From the NCBI RefSeq assembly GCF_001949145.1, contig NW_019091362.1, positions 7,521,601 to 7,533,280 on the forward strand: a DNA stretch of 11,680 nucleotides. Direction: 5' to 3'. Shown here piece after piece: positions 1-8,230 of the stretch. Position 1 is the first letter of the stretch. Every line of letters starts with the position of its first letter. The notes beneath the pieces were generated by a model. The model did no database searches. It was not told where the DNA came from and saw only the letters and a program-made list of their open reading frames with translations. The translations under genes and the position numbers were made by a program. The DNA comes from Acanthaster planci. Lineage: Eukaryota; Echinodermata; Asteroidea; Valvatida; Acanthasteridae.

Positions 1-609
1 GGCTACACAGACTGTGAGTATAAATAAAAAAAACCTTGGGAAAACAAATCTGAAAGGTGAACAAAAATCCTAAAAGTGGAGTGAGAAATATCAAGAATGC
101 TAGTTTTGCACATCTTCCCTATTTATTTGGGGTTATACGATTACTGCAACCCCGAAGTACCAAGAATGCTTCGTGGAGGAGGAATAAAGTGACAATCCTC
201 AGAACAATGCCTAACAGCCCACAGATCATAACAATCGTACAAAACAAAACACCAGAAATAACAAAGAAGACAACCACTTGCAAGCCCGTTACAAATTCGC
301 CTACAAGGTTTCCTTCACTACACCTTATGGCTAGTCTTTCCGTTCTTGAGATGTGGCTACTTAAACCTTTATATAAACTTAAAACTCTTCTTGTTTTGGA
401 ACATACTATTGGAACTTCTTAGTCTGTCCCCCCATCAATATCAAAGAAATTAGGACATAAAAATAACAAACATAACAGAACAAAGCTTAGCAACAGATTG
501 CAGGATGTGTTAGTAGTTTGAAAAATGACACAGCATGGAAAAGTTAATGTTAGTGTGGAATTGTGATTGGATTACATCCTGCATTTTGCCTCATTTTGCC
601 TCAACTGAC
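1..609. other. Noncoding flank beyond exon 18
   Basis: This AT-rich sequence is presumably the intron following exon 18. I looked on the minus strand for a phase-1 exon and found none with a believable peptide. The longest open frame is on the plus strand (57-422) and its peptide shows no family signature. The only structure seen is the 10-base duplication at 582-601. Confidence 0.6.
582..601. repeat. 10-base tandem duplication next to exon 18 donor
   Basis: CATTTTGCCT is present twice in perfect tandem, 6 bases beyond the GT donor of exon 18 in gene orientation. It is a minor feature, noted because of its closeness to the splice site. Confidence 0.75.
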
Positions 610-712
610 CTTTTTGCTCCTGCATTCTCCTGAAGATGATGTATCTCTCAAACATATGTCTCAACCTCATCTCAGGCACCTCGATTGTCTGCTTGATGAT
701 ATCGCAAGTGAT
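610..712 (-). CDS. Coding exon 18, last exon in window, basic aromatic segment
   Basis: The acceptor is ATGTCTCGTGCAG and the donor is GTCAGT. It enters in phase 0 and leaves in phase 1, with 34 codons plus one base (residues 572-605). The peptide has IIKQTIEVPEMRLRH and then FERYIIFRRMQEQK, unusually aromatic and basic for this protein. No stop is reached, so at least one more exon lies beyond the low-coordinate edge. I found no acceptable continuation in 1-609. Confidence 0.8.
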
Positions 713-1278
713 CTGCACGAGACATCATCACTAATTAAGTTACTCTATGGGCATGTACTCAAGCTATCTAACCTAGTGCAGCATCCAAAGCTAAAAGATG
801 CAGGCATTGTCAAAACATTCTAGAAACATTTAAAAAGTTTCACACTAAAAACAACCCCCACAAGAATGTGCTTTACTACATGTCAGAGTTCAACCATCCA
901 AGAGTTACCATTTTATCATACATTATTTTCATAAAAGCCTTCAATGATTTGGTAGTTTTCTTATCTGGGTTTCAGTAGCCAATTTCTGCAGTAAAGAGTC
1001 CCTTTTGGGAGACTTGGAGAAGGGCATAATTGGGTGCAACAGGTAGGGCATGATGCATCTACATGTGGGTTCCACTGAGCGCTCCATCTATGTAAAACCC
1101 AATCAACTCGAATAACCAAGTAATTGTACATGACCTGGGACCAGACAGAAACAACCATAACCCCTAAATGGATATCTGAGTCCCCATTGAACCAAATGCT
1201 TATCTTCTGGTTACATCTGCCGTTTGTTCTGCAGATTCATTTTGGTAAAAAAAAAAGGGGGAGCCAACGTTCTTTTAC
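713..1278. other. Intron 17, nothing recognised
   Basis: This 566-base intron lies between exons 17 and 18. It holds short open frames without family signatures and a poly-A run just below exon 17. I found no transposon ends or RNA genes. Confidence 0.7.
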
Positions 1279-1401
1279 CGTGTGCAGCTCCAGTGATATC
1301 TTGTCCTCCTTAAGAGCAGATTCCAGCATTTCCAGATTCCGTAGCTGGTCGCTCACCCTCAACCGCAGCTGGCCGATGTCTGGAGGTGGTTTTTCAACAC
1401 G
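1279..1401 (-). CDS. Coding exon 17, coiled-coil protein
   Basis: The acceptor is CTTGCTCTCTAG and the donor is GTAAAA. The exon is 123 bases, phase 0 at both ends, 41 codons (residues 531-571). It opens with RVEKPPPDIGQLRLR, whose three prolines should kink or end the preceding coil, and continues with helical DQLRNLEMLESALKEDK. Confidence 0.86.
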
Positions 1402-1695
1402 CTAGAGAGCAAGACACGGGTAATAACAAAGATAGAGAGATTTGTGGGATGGATTACCCTGTCATCAAGGCTTGATATTGGACACATCCTTTTTATGCTC
1501 ACTAAATTGGGAGTTTTAGGGTAATGATAAAATTCAAACCAGGATTCCAGTAACCTATCAAAATTCATAAGTATTATCCAATCATGACGTCTGTAGATGA
1601 TCATGGATCACTATCATGATCACTGCATGCATGGTTGCACTTGTTATCTTTCAAAACACTGAGATCCAAGTAATGATAATCAGTCACTCACTCAC

Positions 1696-1828
1696 CTTGC
1701 TACTCTCAATGTCCATCTTGAGTTGAGTGACCAGTGTCTGTTGCTGTCTGGCCTGCTCAGCCATGCTGCCCTTCATGGAACGCAGCTTCATGTCGCGCTT
1801 CTTTGTCTCTTCTCGGAAAGCCTGCTCA
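1696..1828 (-). CDS. Coding exon 16, coiled-coil protein
   Basis: The acceptor is CCAGCATTTCAG in effect (rc of the CT at 1829-1830) and the donor is a consensus GTGAGT. It enters in phase 2, completing a Leu codon split with exon 15, and leaves in phase 0, with 44 full codons (residues 487-530). The peptide is basic at first (REETKKRDMKLRSMKG), then Gln-rich and acidic. Confidence 0.9.
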
Positions 1829-2192
1829 CTGAAATGCCAGCAAAAATGGAAGTAGGAATATTTCCAATTTTGTGAAAACAAGAAAAATTTCATATGCAAA
1901 AATACGATTTGCACTCATATATTTGGCATTTCCATAATTGATTAACAGCCAAATTATTGATTTAAAATGAAAATAATTGATAAACAGATTCTTGACTTAT
2001 AACCAAGCTAAAGAGGTAAACGAGCACAGACAAAATATCTTATGTTCCAATACGCGAACAAGCTAAAATCAATCCAATTATAAGCCAATTTTTCAAGGGT
2101 AAGACCAGCACTCAAACTGTATGGGCAATTACATGCTGTGTTACAGAATAGGATTGTAAAATGTGGGAAAAGCCGGCCTACAAAATACATAC
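1829..2192. other. Intron 15, nothing recognised
   Basis: This is a 364-base AT-rich intron between exons 15 and 16 with no recognisable repeat or gene. Confidence 0.7.
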
Positions 2193-2275
2193 AGTGATTT
2201 CATCTCGCGTTGCAAGCTACTGCTGTGAAGAATCAGAGCTTTGTGACGATCCAGCAAGGCCTTGTATTTCTCATC
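2193..2275 (-). CDS. Coding exon 15, coiled-coil protein
   Basis: The acceptor ends TCGTGCCTAG and the donor is GTATGT. It enters in phase 0 and leaves in phase 2, with 27 codons plus two bases (residues 459-485). The segment DEKYKALLDRHKALILH is followed by a Ser triplet and LQREMKS. Its intron has a long pyrimidine-rich stretch on the coding strand (rc of about 2300-2330) upstream of the acceptor. Confidence 0.82.
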
Positions 2276-2381
2276 CTAGGCACGATGTGGGCAATGGGGA
2301 TAAAAAAAGAGAAAAAGGACAGAAAAAAGTGGACAAACTGAAGTCTGAACTGACAGGAATGGAACGAAATAAGAAAAGTTA

Positions 2382-2407
2382 CATATATATGATATATATA
2401 CACACAT
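2382..2407. repeat. TA/CA-rich low-complexity stretch
   Basis: An interrupted TATATA and ACACAC tract lies within intron 14, next to an A/G-rich stretch (about 2300-2330) that serves as pyrimidine-rich sequence on the gene's coding strand. Confidence 0.7.
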
Positions 2408-2589
2408 TTGAGAAATGAAGCTGACAAAAGCTCAGTTATTTGTTACAGTGAGCTGTGGCTGAAGCTACTTGGCGAGGACTGTCTCTCATGAAAATATTCT
2501 ATTGTGTATTAATTCAACTCAATCGAAGTAACAAAGAAACAGCCACAAATATACAGCATCCAAAAACTGGTTCATATAACATCGCTTAC

Positions 2590-2646
2590 GTTTATTCTTT
2601 TTGTCTCGCTCAGCATAACCTCGGTTGCATGAAGAAGCTCTTGTGC
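2590..2646 (-). CDS. Coding exon 14 (57 bases), coiled-coil protein
   Basis: The acceptor is ATTTCTCTAAAG and the donor is GTAAGC. It is phase 0 at both ends with 19 codons (residues 440-458), AQELLHATEVMLSETKRIN, an amphipathic helix. It is symmetric in phase and is the smallest unit that can be skipped singly. Confidence 0.78.
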
Positions 2647-2908
2647 CTTTAGAGAAATTGGACAAAATGCTTAACACAATTTAAAATCCTTTAATCGAAA
2701 TAAATAACGAGGATAGCATAATCCAGTCCAAAACCAAGATTACCTATTCAATAACCAAACTGACCCTTACTTCAAACTGTTCAACCATTCAACTCTGTGA
2801 TTCTGGGGAAAAAAAACCTACAAAATCATTTTATCATGTGTTGTCATTTAATCTCTCTCCTCTTCTTCAACTCTTAAAGGAGGCAAAAGATCTTACACTT
2901 TGGGTGTA

Positions 2909-3581
2909 CAGTGGAACGCCGCTATACCGAACACCGCTATACCGAACATTTGGCTGTACCGAACATCGTCCTCGGGTCCCAGTAATTTGTGCACAGAACC
3001 TAACACTATTCAGGTGCCGTTTGTAATTCCCGAACATCAACATGATAAAACAGTCAGTGTTTTTCATGTTGGAAAGTGACAAGTGGCCATTATTTCCCCA
3101 AGGATTAGAAGGGAAAGCCACTAGTTGTCAGCAGTATTGAATAGACATTGATTTTGTGACTCCGCCTGATCGGGTGCAAAACCGCACGTATGCGCACCGT
3201 GGCATTGCACTAACAATGGTCTAAAGAGGGTGCTGCTGATATACAAATCAACCGAGATTCGCCACAGCATACATCAGAGATCGATCCCGAGCAGCAGCTT
3301 CACAACTTTTAGGATAAACTTGATATCAATTTCGTGACTCAAGATTAAATAAAAAACAAAAATAATCAACAGATACATTTCTGGAAACCTTAAACGTGAA
3401 TGCAATGGCAAAACATCATAAAACCAGCGAACTGTAGTATCACAAGAGGGTGCACTTCAGTTAGACAAGAGAGGGCGCTATTCAACATGGCGATGAAACA
3501 GTTAATTTGTTATACAAAATGACCGCTGTACCAAACATTTAGCGTGGACCCAGTCATGTTTGTTATAGTGGCGTTCCACTG
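2909..3581. mobile_element. Pogo/Tigger-like non-autonomous DNA transposon (673 bases) in intron 13
   Basis: The left end CAGTGGAACGCCGCTATA and the inverted right end CAGTGGAACGCCACTATA match at 22 of 25 terminal bases. Each end is flanked by TA (2907-2908 and 3582-3583), the target duplication made by Tc1/mariner-superfamily transposases. TIRs starting CAGTGGAAC with a TATAACGAAC-like continuation are typical of pogo/Tigger relatives, which is why I assign it there. No transposase reading frame is visible inside, so it would depend on a partner in trans. The terminal regions hold repeated copies of a GCTRTACCRAACA motif. The element lies in intron 13, and its right end is 52 bases from exon 13. 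Confidence 0.88.
2919..2965 (+). repeat. Iterated 13-15-base motif at left end of the pogo-like element
   Basis: CCGCTATACCGAACA occurs twice in perfect tandem (2919-2933 and 2934-2948), followed by a variant GGCTGTACCGAACA at 2952-2965. A direct-orientation copy, CCGCTGTACCAAACATTT, sits at 3523-3540 near the other end and matches CCGCTATACCGAACATTT (2934-2951) at 16 of 18 bases. Such iteration is what terminal transposase-binding sites can look like. Confidence 0.85.
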
Positions 3582-3633
3582 TAGTGAATATTGTCGGGTT
3601 ACTTTTAATGTTGTTCTGTCTTTCCTGACCCAC

Positions 3634-3756
3634 CTTTTCAAGTTTCTCACTCAGGTATCCATTTTCCTTGGTCAACTTCTCAATCTCAGGATCGACTTCC
3701 ACCAGCGGGGTCAAAGTTCTTTGCTTCGGCATCAACGCTTCTTTCAGTTCCAGACG
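3634..3756 (-). CDS. Coding exon 13, coiled-coil protein
   Basis: The acceptor is ATTACTTTGGAAG and the donor is GTGGGT. The exon is 123 bases, phase 0 at both ends, 41 codons (residues 399-439). The peptide has a proline-containing front (ALMPKQRTLTPLVEVDPE) and then helical IEKLTKENGYLSEKLEK. The frame stays open beyond the donor with coil-like VGQERQ, so a slightly longer exon using the GTAACC near 3598 was considered. That choice would break the frame of exon 14. A DNA transposon ends 52 bases past this exon. Confidence 0.85.
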
Positions 3757-3854
3757 CTTCCAAAGTAATGCAAACATTACTGAACATTAATGACATTGAG
3801 TGCTTCCAGAGGTCAAAGTATTACATCTTGACCCAGTTGATTGCTTTGCTTTCA

Positions 3855-4045
3855 TTAACCCCTTCATACCAGGAGGCGTCCACAGCCGCGGCTCTGTGCG
3901 AGGATTAGTGCATACCAAACCTACATTCTATTCACCATGCAGCTGCTGGTTTCAATGTGGGCCTGCTACTGGACAGGGCTTTCCATACTGGTCATACCGC
4001 AGCCCAGCAGTCAAGGTCAACAGAATCCCGGTGTGAAGGGGTTAA
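3855..4045. mobile_element. TTAA-flanked MITE (191 bases) in intron 12, possibly piggyBac-like
   Basis: Both ends carry TTAA (3855-3858 and 4042-4045) directly followed inward by CCCCTTCAYACCRGGA in inverted orientation, with 18 of the 20 terminal bases matching. A TTAA target with a CCC-starting inverted repeat is the hallmark of piggyBac-type elements. No transposase is encoded, so this is a miniature derivative. The interior is more GC-rich than the surrounding intron and includes the palindrome AGCCGCGGCT at 3884-3893. The family assignment is inference; the repeat structure is directly visible. Confidence 0.85.
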
Positions 4046-4363
4046 GCCAAATGTCCAACTCAACTGGATACAGCTACAGCGTGTGAGCCTAAAGCACTAG
4101 CCATTGGCTCCTGCAGGTGCATGTATGATTTCCTGCAACTGCCACAACTGTCAGACACAACCTCGACCAAATAGTGATAACAGATGCAATCTCATCGATT
4201 CTTTTCCTCTGTGGCAAAGTGGTTGGTGAGTTCTGCATGAGTTATCAAGGCACAGTCTTTACGAAAGAAGTATGTTAGCATGTAAAAATGTTACACTGTT
4301 GCTTTTATGCTTTAAAATTTAGAAAGAATTACCAGTAACTGTGGCATTTTGAGGTATGTGTAC

Positions 4364-4410
4364 CTTATTCATCAAGGCTTGGGCAATTTTCAGTTCCAGG
4401 GATACAAGCA
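4364..4410 (-). CDS. Coding exon 12 (47 bases), coiled-coil protein
   Basis: This is the shortest exon in the window, with acceptor TTTTCATATTGCAG and donor GTACAC. It enters in phase 1, completing a Leu codon, and leaves in phase 0, giving 15 further codons (residues 384-398) ending ELKIAQALMNK. Being so small it rests mainly on the splice signals and frame. Exons 11 and 12 together are 102 bases and could be included or skipped as a unit. Confidence 0.74.
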
Positions 4411-4931
4411 CTGCAATATGAAAATGTAGCAACAGCAATATCCAATTTGAAGATAAATCGCAACATACACAGTGTTAGAGTAGAGGAGCAGAAAGTTACA
4501 TGTATGGTAGGTTTCGATGCTACATTAACAAATGAAGAAAATGGAAGAGATACAACACCAACATTTTAGCAGGAAGTTCGTGTATGCAAACGCGGTAAAA
4601 GAAGGTAGTAAATAAGTTGAAAGTTTAAAAATTTACCAACTGTTCAAAAGAATATGCCAAACAATTCACAGCAAGACCAATACTGGCACCAAGTTGAAAT
4701 CGTTGCCAATCTTTTTACTGTTACACCAAGAAATAAATATGCAAACACCATCAGCAAAATTTTCAAAGAAGTGCTATGGCTAAGAAGGGTTTGTAATGCT
4801 GATCTTGTTAAAATCCATGATAACCTTCAAATGTATCACATCCTTTTAGTTTTAGTCTTCCACTGAATTAAACCGATTATATTCACTTGTGAAGATAAAG
4901 TTCCCTTTAATAGCTTGAGATAATAACTTAC
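4411..4931. other. Intron 11, nothing recognised
   Basis: This is a 521-base AT-rich intron. A plus-strand frame at 4654-4866 has no recognisable signature and appears to be chance. Confidence 0.65.
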
Positions 4932-4986
4932 ATTCTACGGCATTCCCAGCCATTTGTCCAAGGATAATTTTGACATCACTTGGTTT
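4932..4986 (-). CDS. Coding exon 11 (55 bases), coiled-coil protein
   Basis: The acceptor is TTTATTGTACAG and the donor is a consensus GTAAGT. It enters in phase 0 and leaves in phase 1. Its 18 codons (residues 365-382) read KPSDVKIILGQMAGNAVE, which is not obviously coiled coil and may be a short hinge or packed segment. Confidence 0.78.
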
Positions 4987-5100
4987 CTGTACAATAAATC
5001 AGAACAGTTTTAAAAACTTTCTAGAGTTTAAGTACAATACCATCCAAAACTGTTATCCCAAAATTGTGGTCTAGTTTCCTGCAGTATGCATGGTGAATAA

Positions 5101-5545
5101 ATGGAATGGAAATCTTTAACAACAATGCCAGTCCATACCATTTTGTCAGTGAAGTTGGTCAACGTTTCTGATTGTTTACAAAAATCTGAGCATTACCAAA
5201 AATATACAGCACAGAGTAAAAATATAAGTGTATTTGGTTTCCAAAAAAATATTAAATATGCTGGACCTAAACTTTGGAACACCTTGCCACTTTCCCTCAG
5301 AGAATCAAAATCTTACAGTACCTTCAAAAGTAAATTGAAATCTTATCTACTGTAATAATGAACCATTCTCTATACAAATCTTCATCTTGATTAATTATTC
5401 TTATATCGGTCTATGTCCACCGCTTTCATTCTGTATCGTTCACTTCACTGAGGGTCAGTGATTTCATTTACTCATCAGTTTGTGATTACACAGTGTAGAA
5501 TTTTTGTTTTATCGGAATGTATGTATGTATGTAATTTGTCAAAGG
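5101..5545 (+). mobile_element. 3' end of a non-LTR retrotransposon (reverse transcriptase C-terminus and 3' UTR)
   Basis: An 84-codon plus-strand frame (5101-5355) ends with GPKLWNTLPLSLRESKSY and then TFKSKLKSYLL before a stop. This is the characteristic closing segment of reverse transcriptase ORFs in CR1/L2/Jockey-type and related LINEs. It is followed by about 160 bases of noncoding sequence ending near an (ATGT)4 run, a common type of LINE 3' tail. Everything upstream of the last residues is missing, as expected for a 5'-truncated insertion. The upstream half of the frame is weakly recognisable, so the left boundary is approximate and may be nearer 5190. It lies antisense to the host gene in intron 10. 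Confidence 0.8.
5517..5532 (+). repeat. (ATGT)4 microsatellite at LINE tail
   Basis: Four perfect ATGT units lie at the end of the retrotransposon 3' UTR. This supports reading it as the LINE's own repetitive tail, not an independent microsatellite. Confidence 0.8.
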
Positions 5546-5714
5546 GGCTAGCCTAACACAAGCCCATTTAATACAATTGTTTGGTTAATACTCTATGACT
5601 ACTTAATATTGTATTAGGCAGGCATACTGCTATTATTAGAAGAGGAAATAAATGTCTGAAAATGTCAAATGTTCATAACCAGTCTATTTGAGATCAAGAG
5701 CACACTTCTCTTAC

Positions 5715-5770
5715 ATCTTCAACAGGAAGGTTACTCAACTGCCGCACATCGTGAGCTGTATCAAGAAGAC
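5715..5770 (-). CDS. Coding exon 10 (56 bases), coiled-coil protein
   Basis: This short exon has acceptor GATGTTTTGGCAG and donor GTAAGA. It enters in phase 1, completing a Gly codon, and leaves in phase 0. Its 18 further codons (residues 347-364) read LLDTAHDVRQLSNLPVED, less regular than the surrounding coil. It is supported by strong splice sites and by frame agreement on both sides. Confidence 0.78.
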
Positions 5771-6239
5771 CTGCCAAAACATCATTTGTCAATTTTAGGG
5801 TATCTGAGAGTGCTGTTCATGTTTTCAAATAATTAAAATCAGACAATTACAAGTTATATTTTTTACGGTTCTGACATGATGTTGATATATATAAGAAAAT
5901 GGAATAGCTCTTGCTCTAAAGAAAGTAACACTAAAATCCCTTTTGAAAAGTTATTGTTTTCAAGGGAGCTATTTTCAAAAGGAGATAACAAGCCAACAAA
6001 ACAATATTTTACAATTAAAGGAGTTTTCGAAGGTCATAAATAAAACTATTCATTAACTCTTTTAGGTTTTTTAGACAGAAAAAAATGTTTAGTTTCTAAC
6101 AAATTTATGCTCATGTAAAAATGTTATTGTCAGAAATTATCCATAAACCTGTTACTTGCTCCTGTGTAGAGCTTGTAGTAATCATTAGCAACCTTGTAAA
6201 AATACAGTGAGACAGAGCAAAGATGTACTGACGGTTTAC
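5771..6239. other. Intron 9, nothing recognised
   Basis: This is a 469-base AT-rich intron. It contains short self-similar stretches around TTTTGAAAAG/TTTTCAAAAGGAG (about 5940-5985) but no clear element. Confidence 0.65.
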
Positions 6240-6373
6240 CTTCCTTTTCCAAGATGGCGGCCAGTCCATCTTTGAATCGGTTGACAGCTCGGAGCAAGCG
6301 GTTGCTCTCCTTCAGGATGTTAGCCAGCTGAAGTTTCATCTCATTCTCCTGTTTTCTCAAGGTGGCATCGCAT
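6240..6373 (-). CDS. Coding exon 9, coiled-coil protein
   Basis: The acceptor is TGGATTTTCAAG and the donor is GTAAAC. It enters in phase 2, completing an Arg codon, and leaves in phase 1, with 44 full codons (residues 302-345). The peptide includes RKQENEMKLQLANIL and the distinctive NRFKDGLAAILEKE, which should be among the better handles for a homology search. Confidence 0.9.
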
Positions 6374-6804
6374 CTTGAAAATCCAACGAATAAGATTAAA
6401 CCATCTGTCACACGACTTGGGAGTTTTTTTCTTAATTACTCAAGAGTTTGCTAAAAACAGGCTCAAATGTAATTTCAGTTTCACTGAAAACTGGAAGCAA
6501 CTGTCTCTACTGTTACTTATACTTCATTTTTCAGAAAGGTGCCCCTTAGTTTATATTTGGAGTAATATTAGTAAAATTGAGTTGACTTTTCCCCCATTTT
6601 GCCTGTTTTATGCTTCTACTCACAATGTATCAGCATACCAAAATAATAAATAGTTCCAACACCAAAACAAAAGCTCAAACCCATCACTGGGGAGGCAAGA
6701 TACATCCCCCTCCTCTTGGCTGTGAGCAGGTAAGATGAATCAAAATGATGAAATCCGCTGTGTATCACACAGGTTCATGTCTCGTCTGGCAGTCTGGTAC
6801 CAAC
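6374..6804. other. Intron 8, nothing recognised
   Basis: This is a 431-base AT-rich intron with a plus-strand chance frame and no repeat ends that I can see. Confidence 0.65.
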
Positions 6805-6998
6805 CTTAGCTTCTCCTTGGCCGCATAATCTTTCAGGGTGTGCAGCTCCATTTCATGTTCCCCCTTCATTCTTGCCAGCATGTTGCGCACTTCTGGGGAG
6901 GCACCCGGGGGCGGGGTCACGTCTTTTGCAGGGGGAGGGGTAGCTGCTGCAGCGGCATGGTGTTTCATTTGTGCAGCCAACTCGGCAATTTTTTTCTC
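6805..6998 (-). CDS. Coding exon 8, coiled coil with Ala/Pro-rich linker
   Basis: This is the longest exon here, 194 bases, with acceptor GATTTCGTCAG and donor GTTGGT. It enters in phase 0 and leaves in phase 2, giving 64 codons plus two bases (residues 237-300 and part of 301). It opens with helical EKKIAELAAQMKHH, then a run of five alanines and two PPP triplets (residues about 251-271), then returns to helix with LARMKGEHEMELHTL. The linker is GC-rich compared with the rest of the gene and should break the coil into two rods. Confidence 0.87.
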
Positions 6999-7559
6999 CT
7001 GACGAAATCACAGGAAATGCAAACTCAAACACATTTAGAGGGCAGTGGATGTGTTTCTAGAGGATCAATGAACTAACAGTGAATGCCAGGGATTTGTTCA
7101 GTGCAATACTGTGCAGCGTCTAGCGAGAAAATGGTCATGTGGGGTTGACGATTGGTCAGAGGAAGTTGGGTTGCAGGTATTTTACTGGTACTGAATAAAA
7201 TGAGAAGACGAAGAAGGGCAGTGAGGGGGTATGGTGAACTTAGGCTCAACCTTGTTCCTTGCCAGCTTGAGGGTCAATGTTATTGACAGACTACCTTGAC
7301 TTTTTAAATTCAATCCATTACAGTCTCCCTATAGCAGAAAACATAACGAATACTGACACATCTTCTGCGTGCATTCCACAAGTCTGGGGGGATCTTAAGC
7401 ATACACAAGGCTAGACAGAGAATGATCTGAGCTTTGGCTCCAGACAGCATGAGGACCTTCTTCTCTATGCCTTGGTTCTTTCAAAACAATTTCTCAGGCC
7501 TTTTGATGTTGTTTTGGAGAGATTGATGCAAAGGTCAGTATCCTCCATTAATCATGTAC
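6999..7559. other. Intron 7, nothing recognised
   Basis: This is a 561-base intron between exons 7 and 8. I found no additional in-frame exon and no repeat structure. Confidence 0.65.
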
Positions 7560-7634
7560 CTGCAGTAAGATAGCTTCTTCCTTGAGTTTGATAACGTCCT
7601 TGAGGTGAGTGATTTCTCTATCCATGTCGTCCAC
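7560..7634 (-). CDS. Coding exon 7, coiled-coil protein
   Basis: The acceptor is CTCGATCTAG and the donor is GTACAT. The exon is 75 bases, phase 0 at both ends, 25 codons (residues 212-236). The segment DREITHLKDVIKLKEEAILL is a clean amphipathic heptad pattern. Because it is symmetric in phase, it could be skipped without breaking the frame. Confidence 0.88.
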
Positions 7635-7828
7635 CTAGATCGAGGAAAAACAAAAATGTTCATTCCTTCAACCTCAACACCATGCACCACACAATGGGCC
7701 TCTGGATACCTTGCACTGGATTTCATGCAGCCGTCCATTGTCTGTCAACAGTCACTCTTACGTGATAGTCATACGTGATTATTCCTACGCTCAAAGTGTG
7801 ACTTGGTAACGGAATTCTCTCATCACAC

Positions 7829-7950
7829 CTCCTGCTTATATTCCTTGATGCGCTGCTGGTATTGTTCCCTCATGGATGACTGCTGGGATTGCTTAGCCTC
7901 GCTCTGGAAATGTGTAATGTCCAACTGGTGGGCATACTCCTCAGCTTGTT
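7829..7950 (-). CDS. Coding exon 6, coiled-coil protein
   Basis: The acceptor is TTTCTAATGTTCAG. The donor GTGTGA is the weakest in the gene but is fixed by the frame. It enters in phase 1, completing a Glu codon begun in exon 5, and leaves in phase 0 with 40 further codons (residues 172-211). The peptide is Gln/Glu-rich, with a QSQQSSMREQYQQR stretch and KEYKQE at its end. Confidence 0.85.
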
Positions 7951-8166
7951 CTGAACATTAGAAATTACATTGAAAAAACTGTCATTTATTGTTGTTTTTT
8001 CCTTCCATCTGAGTGAGATGAGATTGAATGTTCAGGATATGACTATGAGGAAAAAGTTAAACGCAGGTGTTCTATCCTATCGCTTCTGTATTTTCAAATT
8101 GCCATGGGATATGACACTACTCAAGTACTAGTGCAAATCTGGCCGGTGGGATAAGAGTTTGGTTAC

Positions 8167-8230
8167 CCTGTATGTCTGCAAGCTGTCCCTCCAGATTTTC
8201 AACCACTTGCTTCAGCTTGTCAATCGTGTC
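8167..8230 (-). CDS. Coding exon 5, coiled-coil protein
   Basis: This short exon of 64 bases has an acceptor ending CTTATCTTCAG and the donor GTAACC. It enters in phase 0 and leaves in phase 1. Its 21 codons (residues 150-170) include DTIDKLKQVVENLEGQLADI, with Leu/Ile/Val at heptad positions. It is recognised by the splice signals, frame agreement with exon 6 and composition. Confidence 0.85.

Noticed and set aside
57-422. A 121-codon open frame on the plus strand
   Set aside because: Its composition looks like translated AT-rich noncoding sequence, there is no motif, and it lies in what should be an intron of the minus-strand gene.
563-823. Plus-strand frame over exon 18
   Set aside because: It is the antisense shadow of a better-supported minus-strand exon.
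3598-3633. Extension of exon 13 to include VGQERQNNIK using a GTAACC donor
   Set aside because: It would leave phase 1 and force exon 14 out of its coil-like phase-0 frame. The GTGGGT donor keeps the frame.
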